Shown in pieces: positions 42,929-52,754 of a DNA stretch of 64,000 bases. The translations under genes and the position numbers were made by a program. Numbering within the stretch: the first letter of the stretch is position 1; every line of letters begins with the position of its first letter. Below the pieces are notes generated by a model. The model did not search any database and was not told the DNA's origin. It saw only the letters and a list, made by a program, of their open reading frames with translations. Source of the stretch: Sphingorhabdus sp. YGSMI21 (GTDB lineage: Bacteria; Pseudomonadota; Alphaproteobacteria; Sphingomonadales; Sphingomonadaceae); NCBI RefSeq assembly GCF_002776575.1, contig NZ_CP022548.1:1193001-1257000 (forward strand). Reading direction: 5' to 3'.

Positions 42929-44229
42929 CGCCCGACCCCGACATATTGGGAGAAGCCGGCTGCCAGAACCGAATCACGATCATAGACATTGCGCAGATCG
43001 GCCATGACCGGGGACTTCATGCCCCCGGCGAGGCGCGCGAGGTCGAGCGCGCGAAATTCGTTCCACTCCGTCAGGATGACCACGATATCCGCGTCGCTGG
43101 CTGTCTCATAGGCATCGTCAACCCAGGTGACGCCGGGCAACAGCGCCTCGCCTTCGCGCAACCCCTGTGGATCGCACACCCGGACATTGGCGCCGCCACC
43201 CACCAGTGCCGGAACGATCGTCAGCGACGGTGCATCGCGCATATCGTCAGTTTCGGGCTTGAATGTGACGCCCATGATGGCAACCGTCTTGCCGTTGACC
43301 GAGCCGCCACACAGGTCGAGCAGCTTGTCGATCATCCGGCGCTTGATCGATTCGTTCACCTCGATCACCGTCTCGGTGATGCGCTGGGGAACGCCATGCT
43401 CCTGACCGATGCGCGCCAGCGCGCTGGTATCTTTCGGAAAACAGGAACCGCCATAGCCCGGGCCGGCGTGCAGGAACTTGTTGCCGATCCGGCCGTCCAG
43501 CCCGATGCCCTTGGAGACCGATTTGACGTCGGCGCCAACCCGCTCGCACAGCGCCGCGATTTCGTTGATGAAGCTGATCTTCGTGGCGAGAAAGGCATTG
43601 GCGGCATATTTGATCATTTCTGCCGATTCCAGATCGGTATAGACGATCGGGAATTCGCGCAGGAAGAGCGGACGGTAGATGTCACCCATGACCGATTTGG
43701 CGCGTTCGCTCTCGACGCCCACGACCACGCGGTCGGGTTTCATGAAATCATCGATTGCCGCGCCTTCCCGGAGAAATTCTGGGTTGGAAGCCACGTCAAA
43801 TTCCGCGTCGGGATTGGCATCACGGATAACCGCTTCGACCTTGCGGTTGGTGCCCACGGGTACCGTCGATTTGGTTACCACCACGGCATAGCCGGTCAGA
43901 GCCTTTGCGATATCCTCGGCCGCGGCCATGACATAGGTCAGATCGGCATGACCGTCGCCGCGCCGGGTCGGCGTCCCGACCGCGATGAACACCGCGTCGG
44001 CGCCATCGACCGCCGCGGCCAGATCCGTCGTGAAGCTCAACCGGCCGGCGGCCACATTGCGTTCCATGACCGCATCCAGACCGGGCTCGTAAATCGGAAC
44101 TTCGCCGCGTTCGAGCTGAGCGATTTTCTCTGGCAGTTTGTCGACACAGACCACGTCATGGCCAAAATCCGAAAAACAGACGCCCGATACGAGTCCCACA
44201 TAACCCGTGCCGATCATTGCAATTTTCAT
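42925..44229 (-). CDS. ugd: UDP-glucose 6-dehydrogenase
   Basis: Oxidises UDP-glucose to UDP-glucuronate with two NAD+. 434 residues. N-terminal NAD motif IGTGYVGLVSGVCFSDFGHDV; the central domain with the catalytic cysteine GYGGSCFPKDTSAL; and the C-terminal UDP-binding domain (FKPETDDMRDAPSLT). Length and order of domains match the family. It shares a 4-base overlap with the epimerase. UDP-glucuronate is a precursor for acidic sugars in EPS and could also feed LPS. Confidence 0.95.
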   Translation of the reverse strand: MKIAMIGTGYVGLVSGVCFSDFGHDVVCVDKLPEKIAQLERGEVPIYEPGLDAVMERNVAAGRLSFTTDLAAAVDGADAVFIAVGTPTRRGDGHADLTYVMAAAEDIAKALTGYAVVVTKSTVPVGTNRKVEAVIRDANPDAEFDVASNPEFLREGAAIDDFMKPDRVVVGVESERAKSVMGDIYRPLFLREFPIVYTDLESAEMIKYAANAFLATKISFINEIAALCERVGADVKSVSKGIGLDGRIGNKFLHAGPGYGGSCFPKDTSALARIGQEHGVPQRITETVIEVNESIKRRMIDKLLDLCGGSVNGKTVAIMGVTFKPETDDMRDAPSLTIVPALVGGGANVRVCDPQGLREGEALLPGVTWVDDAYETASDADIVVILTEWNEFRALDLARLAGGMKSPVMADLRNVYDRDSVLAAGFSQYVGVGR

Positions 44230-45025
44230 TGTCCGGTTATTCCCTTTTTGATATTTGGATGTGATTTAGTCGCTGCAGATCTCTGATGGAGTACCACGAG
44301 GCCCCTGCGCAAACTCTCACGCACTAGGTCTTTCGAATTGTTGTAGTCCGCCAAAGCGCAGCTATTTCCAGCACCCAAGGTTTTAACATGGGTGGGTGCA
44401 CCAGTCTTGTTATTAGTGGTGCAAATTGGAGAGCTTGTCGCTCGTCGCCGACGAACAAGCGGTGCATGCTTGGACAGCAATGGGCCGGTCACGAGGAAGT
44501 GACCATCATTTTTTGAACTGAGGGTGCCATTATCAATAAAAAAACTGCCAATCACCTGCTTGACGAATTGCTGCAGTCTAGAAGCAAACGCGCCGTGATT
44601 GTCACATAATCGTGCCTCACCCGAAACCAACATCGATAAGTGACCGCCCAACTCAAGAACATTACACGTTATGCTTGCCATTCGGCCCCGCTGATTTTTG
44701 TTCTACGACGTACAAGGCCTGTCCGTAAGAGGCTTCGTAACATGATTGGAAGCTCAAAATATAAGCAATATTTCTCATCGTTGAGCAATAGTCCAAAGCT
44801 GCTCTCGCTAGCAAGCTCTCGGTTGAATTTATCGAAGGGATTAAAAGGTGATTTTCATTAGAGCTTACGTCTACATTCGACACGTGAGACAGACCGAGGC
44901 GCTTACACAATATTGCAAAATACCCTGAAGTTCGTGCCTTCTCTTCAGAACAAGCTCCTGCGCACAAAGCGCATCAGGTGATCAGGTGGTGTTATCAGAT
45001 TAGTTTCCAATGGCGCCGATCCGTT
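44230..45025. other. 796-base gene-free stretch upstream of ugd
   Basis: No credible gene. Frames on both strands (for example 44226-44681 and 44662-44967 on the minus strand) lack motifs and starts. An inverted repeat TGCACCA (44397-44403) / TGGTGCA (44417-44423) with a 13-base loop is present; it has no U-tract. The part after 44640 is AT-rich. May hold the ugd promoter and degraded sequence. Confidence 0.5.
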
Positions 45026-46015
45026 TCAGGCGACCATCCGTTCGACGAACCAGTAGGTCGAGATGATCCCGATGCCATAGGCCGTGACGGTTTTGGCCGG
45101 CTGCAGCCATTCGATCCGGAACTTCCGCAAGGCGTAGAGCAGAGCCAGAGCGACGGCGACAATCGCCAGCTGGCCGATTTCGACGCCCAGATTGAATGTC
45201 AGCAAGGCAAGGGGAACGTCACCTTCCGGCAAACCGATCTCGGCGAGCGCACCGGCGAAGCCGAAACCGTGGAGCAGGCCGAAGAGAAAGGCGACGATCC
45301 ACGGGAAGCGTTCCGACAGGCGTCGGTTATCGGGCTTGGCTTTCACCACCTCGACAGCGAGGAAGATAATGGAAAGCGCAATGACCGCTTCGACCGGCTG
45401 CGATGGTAGCGATAGCCAGCCAAGCGTCGTCCCCACCAATGTGATGCTATGCGCGACCGTGAAGGCGGTGACGGTCTTGGCGACCAGCCAGCCGCCCTTG
45501 AGCAGCAGCACGAGCGCCAGCACGAAAAACAGATGGTCGAAGCCGAGCAGGATATGCTCGACGCCAATGATCGTATAGGTCGCCGCGACATTGGAGATGA
45601 TCGAGGGCTTCGCCAGAATGGCAACCGGCTCGTCCGGGGTCAGGCGCAGCGTCTGCATGGCGCTGTTGATCGGGGCAATGCGAACCAGCGCATCGGTGGT
45701 CGACAGTTCCAGTCTTTTCAGACCGATGCTCTCGCCCTGCAGCGATCCCTCGCAGCGCAGCGAGAGTCGGGTGAGAATATTGCTGCCGGCAAATTCGCGC
45801 TGGGGTTCGGCTTCGGCTTTGCAGTTGGCGGGAATTATGACTTCGCCGCTATGGCCCAGACGTGAATTGGCCGAGGCTTTCCACAGTAGCGACCATTGAC
45901 CCGGCGCCTGTTCGGTCATCTCGATATAGGCCGGACGCAGTTCGTCGGCGCGGGCGCTGTTCGGGGATAGTGCGAGCCCGAAACAGACCCACAGGACGGC
46001 AAACCAGCGGTTCAT
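45026..46015 (-). CDS. HupE/UreJ-like membrane protein
   Basis: 329 residues. An N-terminal signal peptide (MNRWFAVLWVCFGLALSPNSARA) and a ~135-residue periplasmic domain precede a C-terminal HupE/UreJ_2 region of about 6-7 spans: VEHILLGFDHLFFVLALVLLL, FTVAHSITLV and FGLLHGFGFAGALAEIG, where the histidine-containing helices resemble metal-transport sites in HupE proteins. Last gene of a minus-strand operon with a PPIase and a DUF3604 protein; overlaps the PPIase by 4 bases. Role of the extracytoplasmic domain unknown. Confidence 0.82.
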   Translation of the reverse strand: MNRWFAVLWVCFGLALSPNSARADELRPAYIEMTEQAPGQWSLLWKASANSRLGHSGEVIIPANCKAEAEPQREFAGSNILTRLSLRCEGSLQGESIGLKRLELSTTDALVRIAPINSAMQTLRLTPDEPVAILAKPSIISNVAATYTIIGVEHILLGFDHLFFVLALVLLLKGGWLVAKTVTAFTVAHSITLVGTTLGWLSLPSQPVEAVIALSIIFLAVEVVKAKPDNRRLSERFPWIVAFLFGLLHGFGFAGALAEIGLPEGDVPLALLTFNLGVEIGQLAIVAVALALLYALRKFRIEWLQPAKTVTAYGIGIISTYWFVERMVA

Positions 46016-46827
46016 GGACGGCCAGCCACCGTTACTTCATATTGTGTCCGGTAAGCGGCAAGCGCTTCTTCTTTCTGCTTGGCCAACCGGGTCGCGCGCC
46101 AGTCATTGACGACCTGTTGCCGGACGTCCGCCAGATCCGCCTTCTGTCCCGGCACCTTGGCGGAAATCCTGACCGCATGCGCGCCAAATCCTGAGATAAC
46201 GGGACCGCTCCAGACACCTGGTTCCAGCTTCTCCAGCTGTTCGGCAAAGCGGTCGCCGAACTGGCGGCCGATTTCCGCGCTGCTGGCGCGGGCGAGCGCA
46301 CCGGGTCTGGAAAGCGGTTGCGCGAAGGCGGAGGGTGGCGTTCCATCGTTCAGCTGGTCGATCCGGTCGCGGGCGTCCGCTACGCTGATCTGCCCGAGGT
46401 AGATCTGCTCGAAATCATAGAGCGAGGGCAGGGCATATTTGCCGGGGTTCTCGTCCATCCACTGCTGCAGGAGCGCATCGGTCGGTTCGGGAATCGCGCT
46501 GTCCTCGCCATCGACAAAGCGCATCTTGGTGAACAGCCGGCGGCGGATCACCGGATCATTTTTGTCCAGCCCCAGCCGCAAGGCTTCGCGATAGTAGATT
46601 TCCTCGGCGATCTCCTGATCGATCAGGGCGTCGAGTTCCGCCTGTGTCGGCGCGCGGCGGAAATTCTGGACCCATCCGGCCTTGAGCCGCTCGATATCGG
46701 TCTCGTCGATGCTGATGGTATATTCCGCCGGATCACGATTGCTGCCGGTGGCCCAGAAGAAAGCAAAGACGAGCAGCGCCCCACCGAGAAAATGGACCAG
46801 CGGTTCTTTCAAAAATTTGCGCAACAT
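46012..46827 (-). CDS. Parvulin-type peptidyl-prolyl isomerase, membrane anchored
   Basis: 271 residues. An N-terminal membrane anchor (LVHFLGGALLVFAFFWATG, ~10-28), a SurA/PpiC-like N-domain (QAELDALIDQEIAEEIYYREALRLGLDKND), then a rotamase region (ALPSLYDFEQIYLGQISVADARD). Predicted periplasmic folding factor. It overlaps the HupE-like gene; the DUF3604 gene lies 91 bases upstream. The three genes recur together in sphingomonad-like genomes, in my recollection, so it may fold its neighbours. Confidence 0.82.
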   Translation of the reverse strand: MLRKFLKEPLVHFLGGALLVFAFFWATGSNRDPAEYTISIDETDIERLKAGWVQNFRRAPTQAELDALIDQEIAEEIYYREALRLGLDKNDPVIRRRLFTKMRFVDGEDSAIPEPTDALLQQWMDENPGKYALPSLYDFEQIYLGQISVADARDRIDQLNDGTPPSAFAQPLSRPGALARASSAEIGRQFGDRFAEQLEKLEPGVWSGPVISGFGAHAVRISAKVPGQKADLADVRQQVVNDWRATRLAKQKEEALAAYRTQYEVTVAGRP

Positions 46828-46918
46828 ATATCGGGTAACCCATTTAGTTCAGCCGCAGCATGGCGTAGAATTGCGGGGCCCGTCGACAGACAGGTCCCGG
46901 CTCGCTGGCCCGGAATGC

Positions 46919-48808
46919 CTAGGCTTTTGGCGTGTACCAGATCGGCGAGCTATAGGCGCGCTCCTGCTGGATCTTGATCACGTCATCGGGCAGCTTCAGG
47001 TTGAATTTCATTGCATCATAGACCGGCCAAGTCGGCGTCGGGATTTCCAGCACCCGCACATAATAAAATGCATTCTGCGCGGCATCGAAATCCGGGTCTT
47101 GCCAGAAGGTCACCAGTTCCGGCGCGCCGGTGGCATTGTCCCAGGTGCCTTTGGCCAGATCCACCGTGTTGGGCACAGGGCTCAGCTTGCCATCGGCGCC
47201 GAGCTTGCGCGTTCCGGCATCGCTCCAGCTGACATTATAGACTTTCTCCTGACTTTTGCCGGTTGCGTCGACCCAGCCCTTGATCACCTGGATCCGGTCG
47301 AGACTGGCGCTTTCCGGGTCCATAAGCGCGCTGATCAGGAATTTGGGTGCTTCGCCATCGCCGCCCGTCAGGTCGCCGCCCATCGGCACACCTTTGGTAT
47401 AGCCGGCTTTGACCAGATCAGCGGTGTCGTCGGCAGAAAAATCAAAGCCGCCGAAGAAGCGGACCTGCATCCGCGGACCGGTTGTCGCATAGACTTCGCG
47501 GCGCATCATCGCGTCGAAAATGGCTTCGCGCGTGTTGCTGGTCGCCCAGACTGCGGCATAGCCGCTCGCCAGATAATGCCAGCCGAAACGGCCTTCGCGA
47601 GTGCCGAGATTTTGCGGGTCCAGGCCGCGCGCGCTGTTATTCGCCTCGTTGCCGCTGTGCTTGCCGAAGAAATTATTCTCGTCTGCCGTGGCCAGCGAGG
47701 TGTGGCTGTCGGTCGAACCGATCATGCCGAACTTGAACGGATTGGCGCCGATGGCAAGCGTCAGTTCCAGCCCCCGCTTCAGCGCTTCGCGGGCATAGCT
47801 GCCAGCATAGGTTTCGGGCGCCATATCCCGGGTGCAGCTCAAATTGCACTTGTCCCAGCCAGCGACACCGAAATTGGCAAATTCGTCATTTGGGGACAGA
47901 AATGGATGGGTTTCGCTGTCGCCCTTGATCTGGGTGACCTCGACGATCGGTTCGCGCAGTGCCCGTGTCTTCACATAGGCCGCGTCGATTGGACTGCCAT
48001 CGAATTTGTTCATCGCGAACATCCGCCCGTTCGAGACATTGCTGTTGTGCGGAATCGCGAGCACTTTGCCGCCCGTTTTTTGCTCATAGGCGGCCATATA
48101 GGCCCAGAGCTTTTCCGGGTCTTGCGATCCGAGCGCTCCATAAGGGATGGTATCCCCCATTTTGTCGGGACTGTCCCGGAACATCACGACGCGATGAAGA
48201 TTGTCGCCATCCGGCATCGACGTATATTCAAAGCCCATGAAAGCGGTGAACTTCCCGGGTTCATTATACTGGTCCACCGTCGCGCCATGTTTTTTCCAAA
48301 GATCGGCCGTGCGTTCCCGCGATTCTTCCGGATCGGTGAGCGATGCCGGCAACGTGCCCTTGGCCGCGCCGTCGATGAGCTCGGCGGTTACGCGCATGGA
48401 CCCCTCGTCGCTTTCGTTCATCATATCATGCCAGCGCAGCAGGAATTTATTGGCGAGCAGGGCAAAGCGCGGCGCTTCCATAATCGCCTTGGTTGCGCCC
48501 ATCGCATCGCTATGGTCAGCGATCACCAGAAAATCGAGCGGCCTTGACAGTCTTGCTTTCGATCCCTTGGTCGCCGTCACTTCTTCGCCGCGGGCAAAGC
48601 GCAGGGCGTTCTCGGCGTCCAGCCGGTTGCCGAAACCAAAGGCGTCGATGCTATTGTCGGTATGGAGATGGGTGTCGCCCCAGAAAACCTGTTCGGGATA
48701 TTCGGTGTTCACTACCTCTGCGCTGCGGTCTTCATCCCCGTTGATTTTCGAACAGCCCGATAAAGCCAGAGCAGCCGTGCATGCTGCCAACATCAGTGAT
48801 TTGCGCAT
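46919..48808 (-). CDS. DUF3604 lipoprotein
   Basis: 629 residues. Lipobox LSGC at Cys19 (MRKSLMLAACTAALALSGC). The DUF3604 core includes FWGDTHLHTDNSIDAFG and LDFLVIADHSDAMG, the histidine-rich PHP-like metal site, PHNSNVSNGRMF, and SRD-like GSTDSHTSLATADENNFFG. PHP-type phosphoesterase chemistry is plausible but unproven. First gene of the PPIase/HupE operon. Upstream, 48809-48895 is a short gap before the CrtI-like gene. Confidence 0.85.
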   Translation of the reverse strand: MRKSLMLAACTAALALSGCSKINGDEDRSAEVVNTEYPEQVFWGDTHLHTDNSIDAFGFGNRLDAENALRFARGEEVTATKGSKARLSRPLDFLVIADHSDAMGATKAIMEAPRFALLANKFLLRWHDMMNESDEGSMRVTAELIDGAAKGTLPASLTDPEESRERTADLWKKHGATVDQYNEPGKFTAFMGFEYTSMPDGDNLHRVVMFRDSPDKMGDTIPYGALGSQDPEKLWAYMAAYEQKTGGKVLAIPHNSNVSNGRMFAMNKFDGSPIDAAYVKTRALREPIVEVTQIKGDSETHPFLSPNDEFANFGVAGWDKCNLSCTRDMAPETYAGSYAREALKRGLELTLAIGANPFKFGMIGSTDSHTSLATADENNFFGKHSGNEANNSARGLDPQNLGTREGRFGWHYLASGYAAVWATSNTREAIFDAMMRREVYATTGPRMQVRFFGGFDFSADDTADLVKAGYTKGVPMGGDLTGGDGEAPKFLISALMDPESASLDRIQVIKGWVDATGKSQEKVYNVSWSDAGTRKLGADGKLSPVPNTVDLAKGTWDNATGAPELVTFWQDPDFDAAQNAFYYVRVLEIPTPTWPVYDAMKFNLKLPDDVIKIQQERAYSSPIWYTPKA

Positions 48809-48895
48809 AGTGAGTCTCCCATCCCAAGCGAAGGAAGCTATCTCTCCCGGCGGTCGGGTGCAATAGGCAGCTGTTTAGCCGAGCCTGACGTAGCG

Positions 48896-50503
48896 TCAGC
48901 CAAGCCATCGACCCAGAAAACCGCGGTCCCGCAGGATGGTTCCGGCAGCATTATGGCCCGGCGCGCCGGTTACGCCGCCGCCCGGATGGGTCCCCGATCC
49001 GCACATGTAAAGACCCTCGAGCGGGCCCTTATAATTGGCGGAACCGATCACCGGCCGCGCCGCCCAGAGCTGGTCGAGTGACATCCGGCCGTGGAATATA
49101 TCGCCGCCGACCAGACCGAATCTGCGTTCCAGATCGAGCGGTGACAGCACCATCTGCCCGAGGATCAGCTTTCGAAATCCCGGTGCGTGACTTTCGACAA
49201 CGTCCAGTACAGCCTCCGCCGCGCCGTCGCGCGCGTCATCCCAGCTGCGACCCTCTGGCAACAAGGGCGCAAATTGCTGGCAGAAGAGGCTGGCAACATG
49301 CTGTCCGGCGGGGGCCAGGCTGTCGTCGACAAGACTGGGGATCAGCATTTCGACGACCGGTTCGCGCGCCCATCCATATCGACGCGCGTCCTGATAGGCC
49401 CGGTCCATATAGTCGAGCGAGGGCGCCATGATGATCCCGGATTTCAGATGATCGCCGGTCCCCGGCAGGTCGGTGAAATCGGGCAGGCCGCGCAGCGCCA
49501 GGTTCATCCGGAAGCTGCCGGAGCCGCATTGATAGCCGTCCATCATCCGGCGGAAACCGGCTGGCAGATCGGCGGCATCGATCAACCGGTCATAGAGCAG
49601 TTTCGGGCCGACATTGGCGACAATCCGTCGCGCACGAATCTGCTCACCGGATTTCGTGCATATCCCGACCGCGCAGCCATTTTCGATCAGCAGTTTCGCA
49701 ACCTCTGTCTCGAGGCTGATCTCGACACCGGCGTCCTCGCAGGCCTCGGCCATCAGCTCGGTAATCCGGCCCATGCCGCCAATGACATGGCCCCATTGCC
49801 CCTTCTTGCCATTGACCTCGCCGAAGACATGATGGAGCAGGACATAAGCGCTGCCGGGCGTGTCGGGGCTCGCATAATTGCCGACGATGGCGTCGAACCC
49901 GAAGACTGCCTTGACCGGTGTGCTTTCAAACCACTGGTCGAGCAACTCGCGCGCGCTCAGCGTGAACAGTTTGACGATGTCATGCTGGGCCGGCGCAGAT
50001 AGCCGTGCAAATCGCCGGGCGGTCCTTATCCCTGCCAGCAGGGCCAGACTGCCGCCGCCGGCATTGGGCGGGGCCTGCAGGGCCAGTTCCCGCAATATTT
50101 CCGCAGCTGATTCCAGCATCGCATAATATGCCGGCAGGCGCGCTGCATCGGCCTTGGAAAAGCGCGCGATCTCATCCTGCGTTGCTTCGAGAGAGGCACC
50201 CGTGAGCAGATAGTTGCGGTTGCCGAGCGGCAGGAAGTTGCTCCTGGGTCGCTCGACCACCCGGTAGCCGCGCTCCACCAGTCCCATATCGGCGATGATT
50301 TTCGGCTGGAGCAGCGAGACCGTGTAACTGGCCGTGCTGTTGCGAAAGCCGGGATGGAATTCCTCGGTCACCGCGGCGCCGCCGATCACGTTGCGCGCTT
50401 CCAATATCCGGACCTTCATCCCGGCGCGGGCGAGATAATAGGCGCAGACCAGACCGTTATGGCCGCCGCCGATAATCAATGCGTCGGGTGCCTGTGCATT
50501 CAT
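48896..50503 (-). CDS. CrtI-like FAD-dependent oxidoreductase
   Basis: 535 residues. FAD-binding DALIIGGGHNGLVCAYYLARAG near the N-terminus and the GG motif region; the C-terminal NAD/FAD segment is GLYMCGSGTHPGGGVTGAPGHNAA, typical of phytoene desaturase/NAD(P)-FAD amine-oxidase-like proteins. Such proteins act on carotenoids or other lipids; substrate unknown. Start ATG 50503 preferred to the GTG/ATG 50542 extension. Divergent from the DUF885 gene at 50661. Confidence 0.85.
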   Translation of the reverse strand: MNAQAPDALIIGGGHNGLVCAYYLARAGMKVRILEARNVIGGAAVTEEFHPGFRNSTASYTVSLLQPKIIADMGLVERGYRVVERPRSNFLPLGNRNYLLTGASLEATQDEIARFSKADAARLPAYYAMLESAAEILRELALQAPPNAGGGSLALLAGIRTARRFARLSAPAQHDIVKLFTLSARELLDQWFESTPVKAVFGFDAIVGNYASPDTPGSAYVLLHHVFGEVNGKKGQWGHVIGGMGRITELMAEACEDAGVEISLETEVAKLLIENGCAVGICTKSGEQIRARRIVANVGPKLLYDRLIDAADLPAGFRRMMDGYQCGSGSFRMNLALRGLPDFTDLPGTGDHLKSGIIMAPSLDYMDRAYQDARRYGWAREPVVEMLIPSLVDDSLAPAGQHVASLFCQQFAPLLPEGRSWDDARDGAAEAVLDVVESHAPGFRKLILGQMVLSPLDLERRFGLVGGDIFHGRMSLDQLWAARPVIGSANYKGPLEGLYMCGSGTHPGGGVTGAPGHNAAGTILRDRGFLGRWLG

Positions 50504-50660
50504 GATGCTGCGAGACCTACCGTCGGACAATCGCGGCAGCAACCGGCAATTGCCCCTATGGCCTTGCCAGTGCCGAATGAATCACGGAGCCGGCCAATTT
50601 GTGCAAATGCAAAGCGAGTGATAAGACCCGGGAAATTCATATCAGACGAGGATGATTTCG

Positions 50661-52478
50661 ATGAGATATTTGTTGCTGACCGCCGCTTCTGCCCTGGCCC
50701 TGACCGCCGTCACCGCCGGACCTGCAAGCCATGCGCAGACCAGCCAGGCTGCCAGCCAGGCGGAGGAGGATATCAACGCACAATTGTCCGCCTTCTTCCA
50801 GGATTATGACGATCAGGAACTTGCCCATTCGCCCTTGTCCAAAGCCTATCGCGGCATTCGCGACGACGATTATGGCAAATGGGATGATCCGAGCGAAGCC
50901 GCTGCAATAGAGCAATATGAACGGGGTCAGGCTGCGCTGGCGAAAATGAAAGCCGAGTTTGACAAGGACCAGCTGAACGAAGCGGGCCAGTTGAGCTACC
51001 GCCTGTTTGAAGCAAGGGCGGAACGTTCCCGCAATGCCTTCCCGTTCCGGCGGAACAGCTATATTTTTGACCAGATGAATGGCGCGCAAAGCCAGATTCC
51101 GGCATTCATGATCAATATTCACCGGGTCGCCAGCAAGGCCGACGCAGGTGCCTATGTCAGCCGCCTCTTTGGCGCGGGGCCGATGATGGAAATGCTGGTC
51201 GCGCAATCTGCCGAACGGGCCGATGACGGGATCATGGTGCCGGACTGGGTGTTCCCCTATGTGATCAGCGATGCGCGCAATGTGATCAGCGGCGCGCCTT
51301 TCACCAAGGGCGATGATTCGCCGATATTTGCGGACCTGAAGAAAAAGGTGAATGCGCTTGATATCGCGGAGAGTGAAAAGGCGGACCTGATTGCCCGCGG
51401 CGAGGAAGCGCTGCTCGACAGCCTGAAGCCCGCTTACGAAAAGCTCATTGCCGAAATGGAGCGTCAGCAGGCGATGGCCGGGGATGGCGACGGTATCTGG
51501 CGGTTCGCGGACGGCGAGGCTTATTATGCCGAACGGTTGCAAAATTACACAACGACAGATTTGAGCGCCGACGAGATCCACCAGATCGGTCTCGACAATG
51601 TTGCGCGTATACACGGACTGATGCGCAAGATCATGGCGGATGTGGGTTTTGAAGGCAGTCTGCAGGAATTTTTCGTCCATCTGCGCACCGGCGACCAATA
51701 TTTCCACACCAGCCGCGAGGATTATCTGGCCGAAGCCAACAGCAAGCTGGACGTGATGGAAAAGAAGCTGCCGGAATTTTTCGACACGCTGCCCAATGCG
51801 CCCTTCGTGATCAAGCCGGTCGAGGCATTTCGCGAAAAATCGGCGGGCAAGGCCTTTTACCAGCGGCCTGCGCCGGATGGCTCCCGGCCGGGGACATATT
51901 ATGTGAATCTCTATGATCTCAAAAGCATGTCGAAAACCGAACTGGAAGCGCTGGCCTATCACGAGGCCTTGCCGGGTCACCATCTGCAACTGGCAATCCA
52001 GACCGAACTGGGCAACCTGCCCGCATTCCGCAAATTTGGCGGCGTCACCGCCTATTCGGAAGGCTGGGGTCTGTATAGCGAGGAACTGGGCAAGGATATG
52101 GGCTTTTACACCGACCCCTATTCCGACTTCGGCCGGCTCGGCATGGAGTTGTGGCGGGCCTGTCGGCTGGTTGTCGACACCGGCATCCACGACAAGCGCT
52201 GGAGCAGGGAACAGGCGATCCAGTATCTGACGGACAATACGCCCAATCCCGACGGCGACATCCGCAAGGCGATCGAGCGCTATATCGTCTACCCCGGCCA
52301 GGCGACCGCCTATATGATCGGTAAGCTGAAGATACTCGAGCTTCGGACCCGCGCGCAGGAGGCGCTGGGCGACCGTTTCACCATGGGCGCGTTCCATGAC
52401 GTGATCCTGAAAAGCGGCCCGGTACCGCTCGATATCATGGAAGAACGGGTTGACGCCTGGATCGCTGCGAGCAGCTGA
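50661..52478 (+). CDS. DUF885 protein, probable secreted metallopeptidase-like
   Basis: 605 residues. Signal peptide MRYLLLTAASALALTAVTA with AQT cleavage region. The zinc-like motif HEALPGHH lies near residue ~438, followed by a downstream glutamate in YSEGWGLYSEELG, matching the HExxxGHH...E pattern of DUF885 proteins (M32-like fold). ATG 50661 is chosen because GAGG (50648-50651) is well spaced to it; ATG 50652 would be too close. Predicted periplasmic enzyme with unknown substrate. A terminator lies 165 bases downstream. Confidence 0.85.
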   Translation: MRYLLLTAASALALTAVTAGPASHAQTSQAASQAEEDINAQLSAFFQDYDDQELAHSPLSKAYRGIRDDDYGKWDDPSEAAAIEQYERGQAALAKMKAEFDKDQLNEAGQLSYRLFEARAERSRNAFPFRRNSYIFDQMNGAQSQIPAFMINIHRVASKADAGAYVSRLFGAGPMMEMLVAQSAERADDGIMVPDWVFPYVISDARNVISGAPFTKGDDSPIFADLKKKVNALDIAESEKADLIARGEEALLDSLKPAYEKLIAEMERQQAMAGDGDGIWRFADGEAYYAERLQNYTTTDLSADEIHQIGLDNVARIHGLMRKIMADVGFEGSLQEFFVHLRTGDQYFHTSREDYLAEANSKLDVMEKKLPEFFDTLPNAPFVIKPVEAFREKSAGKAFYQRPAPDGSRPGTYYVNLYDLKSMSKTELEALAYHEALPGHHLQLAIQTELGNLPAFRKFGGVTAYSEGWGLYSEELGKDMGFYTDPYSDFGRLGMELWRACRLVVDTGIHDKRWSREQAIQYLTDNTPNPDGDIRKAIERYIVYPGQATAYMIGKLKILELRTRAQEALGDRFTMGAFHDVILKSGPVPLDIMEERVDAWIAASS

Positions 52479-52642
52479 TCAGCGACGGAGAAAAGGAGCG
52501 TTTGTCCTTAAATGTCAAAACTATATGGGGAATCTGTCGTATTTGTCCAATAAAGCCGGTCCACTAGCGGTGCATAGCGATGGGGCGACCCGAAGGGCTC
52601 TTGCCATCGTATTTCGAAGGTATCGGAGTTCTTTTCCTTATT

Positions 52643-52676
52643 GGCCTGATCATTATTTTGGTCAGGCCTTTTTTTT
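52643..52676 (+). terminator. Rho-independent terminator
   Basis: GGCCTGA (52643-52649) pairs with TCAGGCC (52662-52668), loop of 12 bases, followed by eight T's (52669-52676). Ends transcription from the DUF885 gene and isolates the AraC-type gene. Confidence 0.88.
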
Positions 52677-52754
52677 AACTATATTTCTTTGCTATAAAAG
52701 CGCATTCCATATGGAATCTGAACCTGGGGGAGGGACAGATCAAGGGGTCGTGAA

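Noticed and set aside
42946..44286. 446-codon plus-strand open frame opposite ugd
   Set aside because: Shadow of ugd, which has all expected dehydrogenase motifs.
44397..44423. Inverted repeat TGCACCA / TGGTGCA as a terminator
   Set aside because: The loop is 13 bases and no U-tract follows on either strand.
44226..44681. 151-codon minus-strand open frame upstream of ugd
   Set aside because: No motif, no convincing ribosome binding site, overlaps the start of ugd and looks like random translation.
44662..44967. 101-codon minus-strand open frame
   Set aside because: AT-rich intergenic sequence without recognisable protein features.
46682..48547. 621-codon plus-strand open frame opposite the DUF3604 gene
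   Set aside because: Antisense shadow; DUF3604 motifs and lipobox are on the minus strand.
50637..52397. 586-codon minus-strand open frame opposite the DUF885 gene
   Set aside because: Antisense shadow of a gene with a signal peptide and HExxxGHH motif on the plus strand.
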